A stretch of 64,000 bases of DNA, from the NCBI RefSeq assembly GCF_033954835.1, contig NZ_CP121471.1:992001-1056000 (forward strand). The letters run 5' to 3'. Source of the stretch: Thiorhodovibrio frisius. Lineage in GTDB: Bacteria > Pseudomonadota > Gammaproteobacteria > Chromatiales > Chromatiaceae. Below are positions 9,744-18,262 of this stretch, in pieces (position 1 is the first letter of the stretch; the number at the start of each line of letters is the position of its first letter). The notes beneath the pieces are model-generated. The model searched no databases and had not been told where the DNA came from. It saw only the letters and a list, made by a program, of their open reading frames with translations. Both the position numbers and the translations under genes were made by a program.

Positions 9744-10532
9744 ATGCCGAACGAATCCGAACAAGCTGTTTCGCGCCCGCCCGAGCGCACCGTCGCCATC
9801 ATTCAGGCGCGTATGACCTCCACCCGCCTGCCGGGCAAGGTGATGCGCGAACTCTGCGGAGTGCCCGTCATCGGCTGGGTAATACGCCGAGTGAAAGCTT
9901 GTCCGCTGGTGGATGCGGTGGTGGTCGCCACCACCACTAACGCGGCCGACGATGAACTGGTCCGCGCCGCTGGCCATTATGGTGCCAGCGTCTATCGCGG
10001 CAGCGAGCAACATGTGCTCTCGCGCTACTGCGAGGCCGCTGCCGAGCATCAGGCCGATGTGATCATCCGCATCACCGCCGACTGCCCGCTGTATGATCCG
10101 GAACTCCTAACCCGCATGCTCGAGCGCTGGCGCTGGCTGCGTGCCGCCGGCGAGCCGCTGGATTATTTGAGCAACATGTGGGGTGGTGTCACCTGGCCGC
10201 GCGGTCTGGATACCACAATTTTTACCCGAAAAGTGCTGGATATTGTGTGCAAAAAATCCACCCAGGCCTATCAGTTCGAGCATGTGACGCCCTACATCTA
10301 TCAGCATCCCCAGGATTTCCGCCTGCGCCCTTTCCGCAGCGACCAGGATCTGTCCCAGCATCGCTGGACCTTGGACACCGAAGACGACTGGCTGCTGATC
10401 GAGGCTATTTATCAGGCACTTGGCGATGATACCCGCATTTTCCCCACTTCCGATGTGCTCGATCTGCTCGACGCTCATCCGGAACTCTGTCGACTCAATG
10501 CCCATGTGCGGCAGAAGACCCTGGGCGACTAG
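9744..10532 (+). CDS. cytidylyltransferase domain protein, SpsF/PseF-like
   Basis: A 262-residue protein beginning VAIIQARMTSTRLPGKVM a few residues in, the signature of SpsF-type nucleotidyltransferases (related to CMP-sugar synthetases). ATG 9744 is the likely start: GGAGG at 9732-9736 is 7 nt upstream, and the codons before it do not look conserved. It is followed after 3 nt by a PseG-like gene, then by an ATP-grasp and a PseI-like gene, so it probably activates the nonulosonic acid made by that operon with CTP. Genuine PseF enzymes usually have a different N-terminus, so the exact sugar is open. Confidence 0.8.
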   Translation: MPNESEQAVSRPPERTVAIIQARMTSTRLPGKVMRELCGVPVIGWVIRRVKACPLVDAVVVATTTNAADDELVRAAGHYGASVYRGSEQHVLSRYCEAAAEHQADVIIRITADCPLYDPELLTRMLERWRWLRAAGEPLDYLSNMWGGVTWPRGLDTTIFTRKVLDIVCKKSTQAYQFEHVTPYIYQHPQDFRLRPFRSDQDLSQHRWTLDTEDDWLLIEAIYQALGDDTRIFPTSDVLDLLDAHPELCRLNAHVRQKTLGD

Positions 10533-10535
10533 CCG

Positions 10536-11606
10536 ATGCGGGTTGCGATCCGTTGCGATGTCTCCCCAGTGCTGGGGGCGGGACACTGGATGCGCTGTCT
10601 TGCGTTGGCGCGTGCCTTAACGCGCGATGGTGCCGAGGTGTCCTTTCTGTGCCGCGCCGAGGCCGGAGACTTCAAGCCTGTTATGCAGGCGGCTGGCCTG
10701 CCGATACACTGGTTACCAGCCGAGCCATCGGCTGTCGCTGACCCACCACCGCCGCTCAACCCGCTTGACGACGCTGACGCCTGCGCAAGCCCGCTGGCGG
10801 CGCAACCGGTCGACTGGTTAATTCTTGACCGCCACGGCCTGGGTGCCGCGTGGCAGGCTCGGCTGCGGGGTCTGGCACGCTGGCGGCTGGTGATCGACGA
10901 TCTGGCCGAAACCGAACAAGAGTGCGACCTGCTGTTGAACCCAAATCTGCCTATTGATGCCGGAGCTTATCGGTTCCTAGTGCCGGCGCATTGCCGCCTG
11001 CTACTGGGGCCGGAATACGCATTGCTGGGCGAGGACTTTCTGCGCTGTCAGCCGCGCCTGCGGGATGGCCATGTGAGACGGTTGCTGATTTCCTTCGGCG
11101 GCAGCGATCCGCCCGGCGCCAGTCTGCTGACCCTCGCCGCCCTCAAGCGGCTGCAGGCGACTTCCGCGCTCGACGGGCTCGAACGCATTCTGCTTGTGGC
11201 CGGCCCCGGCAATCTGCACTGGCCTGCCCTGCGCACTGCTGCCCAGGGACTGCCGCGCCTGCGCCTGGTGCGCCAAGTGCGGGCCATGGCGGCGCAACTG
11301 CAAGCGGCTGATCTTGTTATCGGCGCTGCCGGCGGCAGCCTGTGGGAGCGCGGCTGGCTTGGCGTGCCCGCGCTGGTGCTGGCGCTGGTGCCGCATCAGC
11401 GCCCGGTCGCCGAGGATCTGGCCGCGCGCGATGCCATCGAGTACCTCGGGCCAGTCGAACAGCTCGACGCCAAGCAACTGGCCGCGCGCATCGCCGCCGC
11501 GCTGCAAGCACCGGGCCGACTGCGGGAAATCGCGCGCAATGCCCGCAAGCTGATCGGTCAAGCCGCATTCATCCGCGCCCCGCGCGCCCTTCTGGAGGCC
11601 GCCTGA
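10536..11606 (+). CDS. pseG: PseG-like UDP-sugar hydrolase (pseudaminic acid pathway)
   Basis: A 356-residue GT-B-fold protein. The N-terminal GAGHWMRCLALA carries the histidine that acts as base in PseG, which removes UDP from UDP-2,4-diacetamido-2,4,6-trideoxy-altrose. The C-terminal half has the nucleotide-binding segments FGGSDPPG and GAAGGSLWERG. It starts 3 nt after the cytidylyltransferase stop, so translation is probably coupled. A PseI-like synthase two genes downstream would use its product. PseB, PseC and PseH, which make the substrate, are not in the window. Confidence 0.85.
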   Translation: MRVAIRCDVSPVLGAGHWMRCLALARALTRDGAEVSFLCRAEAGDFKPVMQAAGLPIHWLPAEPSAVADPPPPLNPLDDADACASPLAAQPVDWLILDRHGLGAAWQARLRGLARWRLVIDDLAETEQECDLLLNPNLPIDAGAYRFLVPAHCRLLLGPEYALLGEDFLRCQPRLRDGHVRRLLISFGGSDPPGASLLTLAALKRLQATSALDGLERILLVAGPGNLHWPALRTAAQGLPRLRLVRQVRAMAAQLQAADLVIGAAGGSLWERGWLGVPALVLALVPHQRPVAEDLAARDAIEYLGPVEQLDAKQLAARIAAALQAPGRLREIARNARKLIGQAAFIRAPRALLEAA

Positions 11607-11649
11607 TGCGCAGTCACTCTGGCGCGTGCACTCGCCGGGAGCGGTCGCG

Positions 11650-12777
11650 ATGAATGTGCTGCTGCTCAGCTGCGGCGCCAAAGTGCCCTTGGTGCGTGCC
11701 TGGCGCGAGGCGACCGCCGAGTGCGGTGGCCGCCTGACCGCAGTCGACTGCGCCCGAGATGCCGCCGCCCTGTTCGATGCCGATCAGGCCTTCCTGCTGC
11801 CGCACTGCAACCAACCCGACTGGGCGCCAACTCTTCTCGAGCTATGCGAGCGCCAACGCATCGCCGTGCTGGTGCCGACGGCTGATGTCGAACTGGCGCG
11901 CGTCGCGGCCTTGACACCGGCCCTGGCCGATATCGGCACCCAGGCGCTGGTCAGCCCGGCCTCCGCGCTCGCCCTGTGCGCCGATAAAATGCGCTTCGCC
12001 GAATTCTGCCTTCAGCGCGGGTTTCCAATTCCCCCGCTGGTTGAGCCAGCCTGGGAGTCAACCGAGGGGCTTGAAACGGCATCCGGCAGGATTAACATCA
12101 AGGCACCCACTGGGTTGGACGCGCCGGAGCACCTGGGAGCCAGTGCTCTGGCCGCCGATGAGTCCAGTGCATGCCCGCCGACAGCGTCGCGCCCGGTCTT
12201 CGTGCGCCCGCGCCTAGGTCGCCAGCCCGACTGCACCGGCTTGGTCCGCACCAGAGCCCGGCTCGCCGCAATGCGCGCGGACTGCCCCGAGCTGCTGGTG
12301 CAACAAGCTAGGGACGCGCCCGAGTATTCCGTCGATGCCCTGCTCGACTGGGATGGCACCCCGCTACAGGCCGTTGCCCGTCGGCGGCTGCGCATTCGCG
12401 GCGGCGAGGCCTGCACCAGCCGAGTCGAATCGGTCCCGGCGCTGACCGAGCTCGCACTGGCGCTCAGCCAGGCGATTGGCCTCATTGGCCATGTCATGAT
12501 GCAGGCGTTCTGGACGCCGGAGGAGGGCGCCCATGTCATCGAGGTCAACGCGCGCTTCGGCGGCGCCTCCAGCCTGTCGATTGCCGCTGGGCTAGACTCC
12601 CCGCGCCGCCTGCTTGCCCTGCTGGCCGGCGACACCGACGCCCGCCACCCGCGCCCAGTGCGCGCCGGCCTGACCCTGCTGCGCCACGGCATCGACCGAC
12701 TGGTGGACGACGAGCAACTCGCCGCCTGGCCGCGCGCCTCGGACCAGAAATCCAGCCAGTCATCCCATGACGGATGA
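11650..12777 (+). CDS. ATP-grasp carboxylate-amine ligase in nonulosonate cluster
   Basis: A 375-residue protein with a pre-ATP-grasp Rossmann domain (MNVLLLSCGAK) and an ATP-grasp domain; the metal-binding end is recognisable as VIEVNARFGGASS, with two acidic/asparagine ligands. The family is close to PylC/CarB-like ATP-grasp enzymes that join a carboxylate to an amine. The start at 11650 fits the fold; an in-frame codon at 11626 is less likely. Its stop overlaps the PseI-like gene by 11 nt. ATP-grasp genes sit in some flagellin-sugar and nonulosonate clusters, where they may add an amino acid to the sugar. That role is inference. Confidence 0.75.
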   Translation: MNVLLLSCGAKVPLVRAWREATAECGGRLTAVDCARDAAALFDADQAFLLPHCNQPDWAPTLLELCERQRIAVLVPTADVELARVAALTPALADIGTQALVSPASALALCADKMRFAEFCLQRGFPIPPLVEPAWESTEGLETASGRINIKAPTGLDAPEHLGASALAADESSACPPTASRPVFVRPRLGRQPDCTGLVRTRARLAAMRADCPELLVQQARDAPEYSVDALLDWDGTPLQAVARRRLRIRGGEACTSRVESVPALTELALALSQAIGLIGHVMMQAFWTPEEGAHVIEVNARFGGASSLSIAAGLDSPRRLLALLAGDTDARHPRPVRAGLTLLRHGIDRLVDDEQLAAWPRASDQKSSQSSHDG

Positions 12778-13831
12778 CGCCTTTCGCATCGGCGATCTGC
12801 GCTTTGGCCGCGACCAGCCGCCGCGCATCATCGCCGAGCTTTCCGGCAACCACGGCGGCTCGCTGGACACCGCCCTGGCGCTGATCGATGCCGCCGCGCG
12901 CGCCGGGGCCGACGCCATCAAGCTACAGACCTACAAGCCCGAGACCATGACGCTGGATCACGACGGCCCCGGCTTCGTGATCGACGACCCAAACAGCCTG
13001 TGGCGTGGCGAGCGGCTGTTCGACCTCTACCAGCGCGCGGCCACCCCCTGGGACTGGCATCCAGCGCTGTTAGCGCGCGCGCGCGAGCTGGGCGTGATCG
13101 CATTCAGCTCCCCCTTCGACGCCAGCGCGGTGGACTTTCTCGAAACCCTCGCCACCCCCTGCTACAAGATCGCGTCTTTCGAGAATCTCGACCAGCCGCT
13201 GCTTGCACGCGTCGCCGCTACCGGCAAGCCGGTCATTCTCTCCACCGGCATGGCCACCGCGGAGGAACTCGACGAGTCCATCGCCTGCCTGCGCGCTCAC
13301 GGCTGTTGCTCGCTGCTGCTATTGCACTGCATCAGCGCCTACCCCGCGCCCCTCGACCAGGCCAATCTGCGCGCCATTCCCGCCCTCGCGGCTCGCCACG
13401 GCGTCCCAGTCGGCCTGTCCGACCACAGTCTCGGACAGACCGCCGCCATCGCCGCCACCGCCCTGGGTGCGGTCGCCATCGAAAAGCACCTATGTCTTGA
13501 GCGCGCTGGCGGCGCAGTGGATGCCGCCTTCTCACTCGAACCCGAAGAGCTCAAGGCACTGGTCACCAACACCCGCGCCGCCCACGCCGCTCTCGGCAGC
13601 GGCGAAATCGGCTGCGCACCAGCAGAACAGGCATCTCTCACCCATCGCCGCTCCATCTACTTGGTCGCCGACCTACCCGCCGGTACCATCCTGGCCCCCG
13701 AGCATCTGCAAATCATTCGCCCCGGCCTGGGCCTGCCGCCGAAAGCCTACCCGCAAGTGATCGGGCGCCGGCTCGCCTGCAATCTCGCGCGCGGCACACC
13801 CTTGCGCTGGGAGCATTTTGTGGAAGACTGA
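12767..13831 (+). CDS. pseI: pseudaminic acid synthase-like protein (NeuB family)
   Basis: A 354-residue enzyme that condenses a six-carbon sugar with phosphoenolpyruvate. The TIM-barrel part has IIAELSGNHGGSLD (metal and substrate site, E24, N28, H29), KLQTY (52-56), HCISAYPAP and GLSDHSLG. A C-terminal SAF/antifreeze-like domain follows from about residue 285 (RSIYLVADLPAGTIL). KLQTYKPETMTLD and DLYQRAATPWDWH match PseI better than NeuB or LegI. The ATG overlaps the ATP-grasp gene by 11 nt, so it is the last gene of a tight four-gene operon. The product is a nine-carbon sugar for a surface glycan or flagellin. Confidence 0.85.
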   Translation: MTDDAFRIGDLRFGRDQPPRIIAELSGNHGGSLDTALALIDAAARAGADAIKLQTYKPETMTLDHDGPGFVIDDPNSLWRGERLFDLYQRAATPWDWHPALLARARELGVIAFSSPFDASAVDFLETLATPCYKIASFENLDQPLLARVAATGKPVILSTGMATAEELDESIACLRAHGCCSLLLLHCISAYPAPLDQANLRAIPALAARHGVPVGLSDHSLGQTAAIAATALGAVAIEKHLCLERAGGAVDAAFSLEPEELKALVTNTRAAHAALGSGEIGCAPAEQASLTHRRSIYLVADLPAGTILAPEHLQIIRPGLGLPPKAYPQVIGRRLACNLARGTPLRWEHFVED

Positions 13832-13876
13832 TCTGCCGAAGGCGCTTGACTATCAAGAGCGCAGCGGGTTCGGACC

Positions 13877-13917
13877 TTGCCACTATGCCAATCCGGAAGT
13901 ATGATGTTTTGTCATAC
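13877..13917 (+). promoter_or_regulatory. sigma-70 promoter with overlapping operator palindrome (toxin-antitoxin)
   Basis: TTGCCA (13877-13882), a 17-nt spacer and TATGAT (13900-13905) make a good -35/-10 pair. A perfect inverted repeat GTATGA-N7-TCATAC (13899-13917) covers the -10 box, 18 bp before the antitoxin ATG. This is the usual layout for autorepression by a ribbon-helix-helix antitoxin. Confidence 0.6.
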
Positions 13918-13934
13918 CGAAGAGGGTCGCTGTA

Positions 13935-14177
13935 ATGAGTCAGGCGAAGGTAGCAATAACCATTGAGGAAGGTGTTCTTGCCAAGGTCGATGCCCTGGTT
14001 AGACGCAAGGTATTTAGCAATCGTAGCCGCGCCATACAGGAGGCTGTTCGCGAGAAGCTGGAGCGACTTGAGCGGAACCGCCTCGCTGAGCAGTGTGCCA
14101 AACTGGACCCTGCCTTTGAGAAGGCCATGGCTGACGAAGGATTGTCTGAGGAGTTGGGCGCATGGCCACAATATTGA
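13935..14177 (+). CDS. ribbon-helix-helix antitoxin (MazE/CopG type)
   Basis: An 80-residue protein. The N-terminal part [16 protein letters not shown] reads as the beta strand and first helix of a ribbon-helix-helix DNA-binding domain. The rest is a charged helix (residues about 35-65), the usual toxin-binding segment. It overlaps the MazF-like toxin gene by 16 nt. It probably neutralises the toxin and represses its own promoter through the palindrome at 13899-13917. Confidence 0.85.
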   Translation: MSQAKVAITIEEGVLAKVDALVRRKVFSNRSRAIQEAVREKLERLERNRLAEQCAKLDPAFEKAMADEGLSEELGAWPQY

Positions 14178-14500
14178 GGGGCGAGATTCGCTGGGCTGAT
14201 CTCAATCCGACTATTGGGCGCGAGCAATCCGGTGAGCGCCCGGTTCTCATTCTGAGCCAAGACATTTTCAATGAGCGCTCCGGCACTGTCATCGCAATGG
14301 CGCTTGCTAGCCAAGAGCAGCGCGCAGGCTTTCCTTTGACACACGAGATTCTTGCTTCCAAGCTGCCAAAGCGGTCGTGGGTCAAGATCAGTCAGATTCG
14401 GACGCTATCGACTGAGCGCATCGGAAAGAAGATTGGTAGCCTCAGCCCAGACGAGCTTGCCCATGCCATCGAAGGGCTGAATGAGATTATTGGCGGTTAA
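14162..14500 (+). CDS. MazF/PemK-family toxin endoribonuclease
   Basis: A 112-residue protein with the MazF signatures [11 protein letters not shown], GEQSGxRPVLILS-like ([16 protein letters not shown]) and a C-terminal core [12 protein letters not shown]. MazF toxins cut mRNA at short sequences. The ATG lies inside the last codons of the antitoxin gene (16-nt overlap), so synthesis is coupled. It borders a type II restriction-modification system, typical of a mobile defence segment. Confidence 0.9.
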   Translation: MATILRGEIRWADLNPTIGREQSGERPVLILSQDIFNERSGTVIAMALASQEQRAGFPLTHEILASKLPKRSWVKISQIRTLSTERIGKKIGSLSPDELAHAIEGLNEIIGG

Positions 14501-14738
14501 CGGCCTGAGAATAGCGCAGCTATTTTGGAAGCCACATCAAGGACAAGAAGACTGATCGTGAACCAAGCCGCCCACAACAAACTGATCTCCTTGAATCAAA
14601 CGGGTCGGGTTCGATTTATTCCCATAGATAATCAATAGAATCGCATGACGATGCGCTCCAGTCGAAGTCGGTTTCGCTCCTGCATAACCGGCTCTGCTGA
14701 GCTTGGCGTTCCGGCGCAAAGAAGAAGGAGAAACCGTT

Positions 14739-16223
14739 TTGCTATCAGCGGTTGAGCATAGAAGACTGCAGCTATCAAAAACTACCCGAGCGGAAAAAAA
14801 GGCGCATTTCGGGCAGTTTCTCACGTCCGAAAGAACAGCGGCATTTATGGCGGGCCTATTTCCAGATGGAGGTGGGGATTGCCGCCTTTTAGACGCCGGA
14901 GCAGGGATCGGTTCGCTATCTGCGGCTTTTTTGGATAGATGGAGGAACGGAGGGTTGCATTTTCAGCGCGTTGAAATCGATGCCTTTGAGCTTGACCATA
15001 ATTTAATTGAATATTTGTCGGCGACACTAACTAAGTTCGATGGCAAAGGCGATTTTTTCGTCAATATCCGAGAAGAAGATTTTATTCATTGTGCGGTTGA
15101 ATCATTGACCGGCGATCTGTTTTCTAGCCCCCTGAAACACTTTACTCACGCAATTCTCAATCCGCCTTACAAGAAGATCAACAGCAATTCGGCACACCGG
15201 TTGGCTTTGCGCCGTGCTGGCATCGAGACAGTGAATCTCTATAGCGCTTTTGTGGCGCTGGCCGTTGGTCTATCTGCGCAGGGCGGGCAGATTGTCGCTA
15301 TCATCCCGCGCAGCTTCTGCAATGGGCCATATTACCGACCATTCCGTGATTTCATTCTTGAGCGTACGGCCATCCGCCACATGCACCTGTTTGAATCGCG
15401 CAGCAAGGCTTTTAAGGATGATAATGTTCTACAGGAAAACATCATCATCCGCTTGGAGCGCGGCGCCCAACAGGGTCCGGTGACGGTTTCGACATCAGCC
15501 GATGACAGCTTTTCCGACCTTACCGCCCATCAACATCCGTTTGACCGGATCGTGTTTTTGGATGACCCTGAGCGGTTTATCCATGTGCCGATGTCGTCGC
15601 AGCAGAGCACTTTTGAGCAATCCCTAGCGATCCGCTACACACTGGCCGATATTGGCATCCGGATTTCGACCGGGCCGGTAGTCGATTTCCGCCTGAAAGC
15701 GCATCTGCGTGACACGCCTGGGCCGGGCGCTGTGCCCTTGCTCTACCCCGGCCATTTCAGCAGCAGCGGCACAATATGGCCAATAGAAGGTATGAAGAAG
15801 TCGAACGCCATAGAGCGTAACGCCGAAACCGAAAAATGGCTCTACCCGAACGGGTATTATTGTGTGGTGCGCCGGTTCTCGTCCAAGGAGGAAAAACGCC
15901 GGATTGTCGCGAGCGTGGTTGAACCTGGGATATTTGGTGAGGCGCCTGTGCTGGGCTTCGAGAACCATCTAAACCTGTTTCATGACAACAAGCATGGCCT
16001 ACCTGAACCGCTGGCCCGTGGGTTGGCGGTGTTCCTGAATATGACCGCAGTAGATGAGCAGTTTCGGCGCTTCAGTGGTCACACACAAGTCAACGCGACC
16101 GACCTGAGGCTAATGAGGTACCCGAGCCGTGACGCTCTGATCCAACTTGGCGAATGGGCTGCGAGCCAAGGAACGCTCTCGCAAGACCAGATCGACGCCA
16201 GGCTAGGAACACTGAACGCATGA
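14739..16223 (+). CDS. adenine-N6 DNA methyltransferase of BsuBI/PstI-type R-M system
   Basis: A 494-residue methylase with SAM-binding motif I LLDAGAGIGSLS and catalytic motif IV ILNPPYKK (NPPY marks amino-methyltransferases). The start is taken as TTG 14739 because AAGGAG (14725-14730) precedes it by 8 nt; an upstream TTG at 14703 would add 12 residues. The neighbouring restriction enzyme is of the PstI/BsuBI family, so the predicted target is CTGCAG with methylation of the adenine. The stop overlaps the endonuclease start as ATGA. The DNA is visibly more AT-rich than its surroundings around 14980-15130, which suggests transfer. Confidence 0.9.
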   Translation: MLSAVEHRRLQLSKTTRAEKKAHFGQFLTSERTAAFMAGLFPDGGGDCRLLDAGAGIGSLSAAFLDRWRNGGLHFQRVEIDAFELDHNLIEYLSATLTKFDGKGDFFVNIREEDFIHCAVESLTGDLFSSPLKHFTHAILNPPYKKINSNSAHRLALRRAGIETVNLYSAFVALAVGLSAQGGQIVAIIPRSFCNGPYYRPFRDFILERTAIRHMHLFESRSKAFKDDNVLQENIIIRLERGAQQGPVTVSTSADDSFSDLTAHQHPFDRIVFLDDPERFIHVPMSSQQSTFEQSLAIRYTLADIGIRISTGPVVDFRLKAHLRDTPGPGAVPLLYPGHFSSSGTIWPIEGMKKSNAIERNAETEKWLYPNGYYCVVRRFSSKEEKRRIVASVVEPGIFGEAPVLGFENHLNLFHDNKHGLPEPLARGLAVFLNMTAVDEQFRRFSGHTQVNATDLRLMRYPSRDALIQLGEWAASQGTLSQDQIDARLGTLNA

Positions 16224-17173
16224 AGGAAAAGAACGATTCCATTGGGGCTGCAAAGCAGATCATCCTTTCGTTGGGGCTTCCTCGTGCACAGCAGAACGAG
16301 CGTTCCGCCTTGTGCCTGCTGGCCCTGCTAAACCTCACGCCGGGCAAAGCATGGGCCGATGCCGAAAACCCGTTGATTGGTATCACACCGATCATGGATT
16401 GGGCGCGGGAGCACTACGGCAAGGACTATGCGCCGAATACTCGGGAGACGGTGCGTCGTCAGACCATGCATCAGTTCTGTGACGCGGGTGTAGCCCTTTA
16501 CAATCCGGATAGGCCCGACCGCCCGGTGAATAGCCCGAAAGCGGTCTATCAGATCGAACCTGCCGCGCTAGACCTGCTAAGAACCTTCGGCAGTCCAGCG
16601 TGGCACCAAAACCTCGTTGCCTATCTGGCTAAGTGTGAAACATTAGTTGCTAAGTACGCCAAAGAACGCGATCAGAACCGCATCCCGGTTGAGATTGCAC
16701 CGGGCCAGCAAATAACCATCAGCCCGGGCGAGCATAGCGAACTTATCCGCGCCATCATTGAGGACTTCGCCCCGCGCTTCGCGCCGGGCAGCGTGCTGGT
16801 TTATGCCGGAGACACGGGCGACAAGTGGGGCTACTTTGACGCAGCTCTGTTGGCAGAGTTGGGTGTCGATGTGGATTCGCATGGCAAGATGCCGGACGTG
16901 GTGCTCCACTATGCCACGAAAAATTGGTTGGTACTGGTGGAGTCCGTTACCAGTCATGGGCCAGTCGATGGCAAGCGGCACGCCGAGCTTGCAGACCTGT
17001 TTGCCAGCTCAACGGCCGGGCTCGTCTATGTCACCGCGTTCCCAAATCGGGCGATCATGGGACGCTACCTGGCTGAAATCGCATGGGAAACCGAAGTGTG
17101 GGTGGCGGATGCACCGTCACATCTGATCCATTTCAACGGCGAGCGATTTCTTGGGCCATACAGTTCGCCCTAA
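16220..17173 (+). CDS. BsuBI/PstI-family restriction endonuclease
   Basis: 317 residues, close to BsuBI (316) and PstI (326). The C-terminal catalytic domain shows VYAGDTGDKWGYFD, MPDVVLHY, LVLVESVTSHGPVDGKR and FPNRAIMGRYL, the conserved line of this family, with an acidic residue and E-x-V-x-S-x-H-G metal site. The N-terminal part (about 1-140) is a winged-helix-like specificity region. The start ATG 16220 overlaps the methylase stop (ATGA); an in-frame ATG at 16154 lies within the methylase and is not preferred. The predicted recognition sequence is CTGCAG. The gene appears intact. Confidence 0.92.
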   Translation: MKEKNDSIGAAKQIILSLGLPRAQQNERSALCLLALLNLTPGKAWADAENPLIGITPIMDWAREHYGKDYAPNTRETVRRQTMHQFCDAGVALYNPDRPDRPVNSPKAVYQIEPAALDLLRTFGSPAWHQNLVAYLAKCETLVAKYAKERDQNRIPVEIAPGQQITISPGEHSELIRAIIEDFAPRFAPGSVLVYAGDTGDKWGYFDAALLAELGVDVDSHGKMPDVVLHYATKNWLVLVESVTSHGPVDGKRHAELADLFASSTAGLVYVTAFPNRAIMGRYLAEIAWETEVWVADAPSHLIHFNGERFLGPYSSP

Positions 17174-17251
17174 CTATTAATTTCTATGGTCGACGGGCTC
17201 ATCATTCGGATGTATTGCGCTTCTAGCGATCTCCCGTTACTACCAATAGAG

Positions 17252-17668
17252 TCAGAGGGCTTTAGGGATGCGAAGTGTGCTATCCAAAGTTCGAGCGATA
17301 GACGGTGTTACCTTGACGAACTCGACGGCTATGCCATCCTCGGTGAGGCGAACGATACGGCCTTTGAGTTTGAATGGTTGGTCGACACCTGGTAGGGAAA
17401 AGACAAGATCGACGATATCAGACGGGGGGAAAAAATTGTGATCGATTGTGATGAAAATGCCGCTTGCACTGATGTTCTTTGCCTGACCTAGGCAGATTCG
17501 GCCATTGCAGGCAACGGCTACGTCGGCAGATTCTTGCTCAAAGCGATCATAGTGACGCTGGTGCCCGAGCCGCCATTGTTTCACGATTGCCAGCAACTTC
17601 TTCTTCTGCTGAGGATCGAGGGTCTTAATCGCTTCGGTCAGTTCATCAGTTATCGCACGGACTGTCAT
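17252..17668 (-). CDS. PilZ-domain protein (c-di-GMP binding candidate)
   Basis: A 138-residue protein. The N-terminal 45 residues form a charged helix (TDELTEAIKTLDPQQKKK). The rest is a PilZ beta-barrel with the ISASGIFI segment, equivalent to the D/NxSxxG part of the c-di-GMP site. The usual upstream RxxxR is only partly present: RHYDRFEQ offers two arginines. It probably senses c-di-GMP and regulates motility or surface behaviour. It is convergent with the restriction enzyme gene, 78 bp apart. Confidence 0.8.
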   Translation of the reverse strand: MTVRAITDELTEAIKTLDPQQKKKLLAIVKQWRLGHQRHYDRFEQESADVAVACNGRICLGQAKNISASGIFITIDHNFFPPSDIVDLVFSLPGVDQPFKLKGRIVRLTEDGIAVEFVKVTPSIARTLDSTLRIPKAL

Positions 17669-18262
17669 CGTCTCAATCCTCGCTGCACCTTCACCATGCC
17701 CAACGACTTAAGTGCGAGCGGGCAACACGGCCGAGCAACAAGCGCAGGATTGGCGGTAACCTTGTGCTCGAGTATTTCGCACTAGCTCTAGTGTCAGATT
17801 ATAGACAGAACTCCGCAAGAGCGGTCACAAAAATCCGCTGTAGTCACGTTGGGTCTCGTGCCTTCTGCGGGTATGATTCAACTGGAAACATTGATCTGTA
17901 AGGCTTTTCAAAAAATTTGATCAGTTTTCCGGTTGTGGTCCGGGTCGGTGTCGTCGCGCACCGCCAGCACCAGACGCTCGAAGGGCGTTTTCGCGTGCAG
18001 AGTTGGGCATCACTAAGCGCGCGGAAGCTGGACCAACTCTTGCAGCCACGTTCGGAAGACATGTCGGCTCTCCGGACAAGGGGGAGGCGGGAACATGTCC
18101 GCGAAGCCGATCTGATATCGCGATGGGTACATGAGTGTTTATCTGGCAAAGAGAAATCGTAAAAAATTCCGTTAAATGCCGCCTCGGCGAATCGAGTGGC
18201 CTCTGCGTGCTGGCAAGGCCGTATCTTTTGGCGATTGGTGAACCCTTTAGGGGTTGCGGCCT
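17669..18262. other. gene-poor stretch with possible decayed ORF on minus strand
   Basis: No intact gene is convincing. On the minus strand a 39-codon frame runs from ATG at 18132 to TAG at 18013 (starts MYPSRYQIGFADMF, ends LVQLPRA). The same frame continues past TAG-TGA with protein-like sequence (TPFERLVLAVRDDTDPDH) down to about 17917. This looks like a gene remnant with stops, but the family is not recognised. No ribosome site is evident. Confidence 0.35.

Noticed and set aside
17186-17395. 69-codon plus-strand ORF
   Set aside because: It lies opposite the PilZ gene, has no ribosome site and no recognisable motif.
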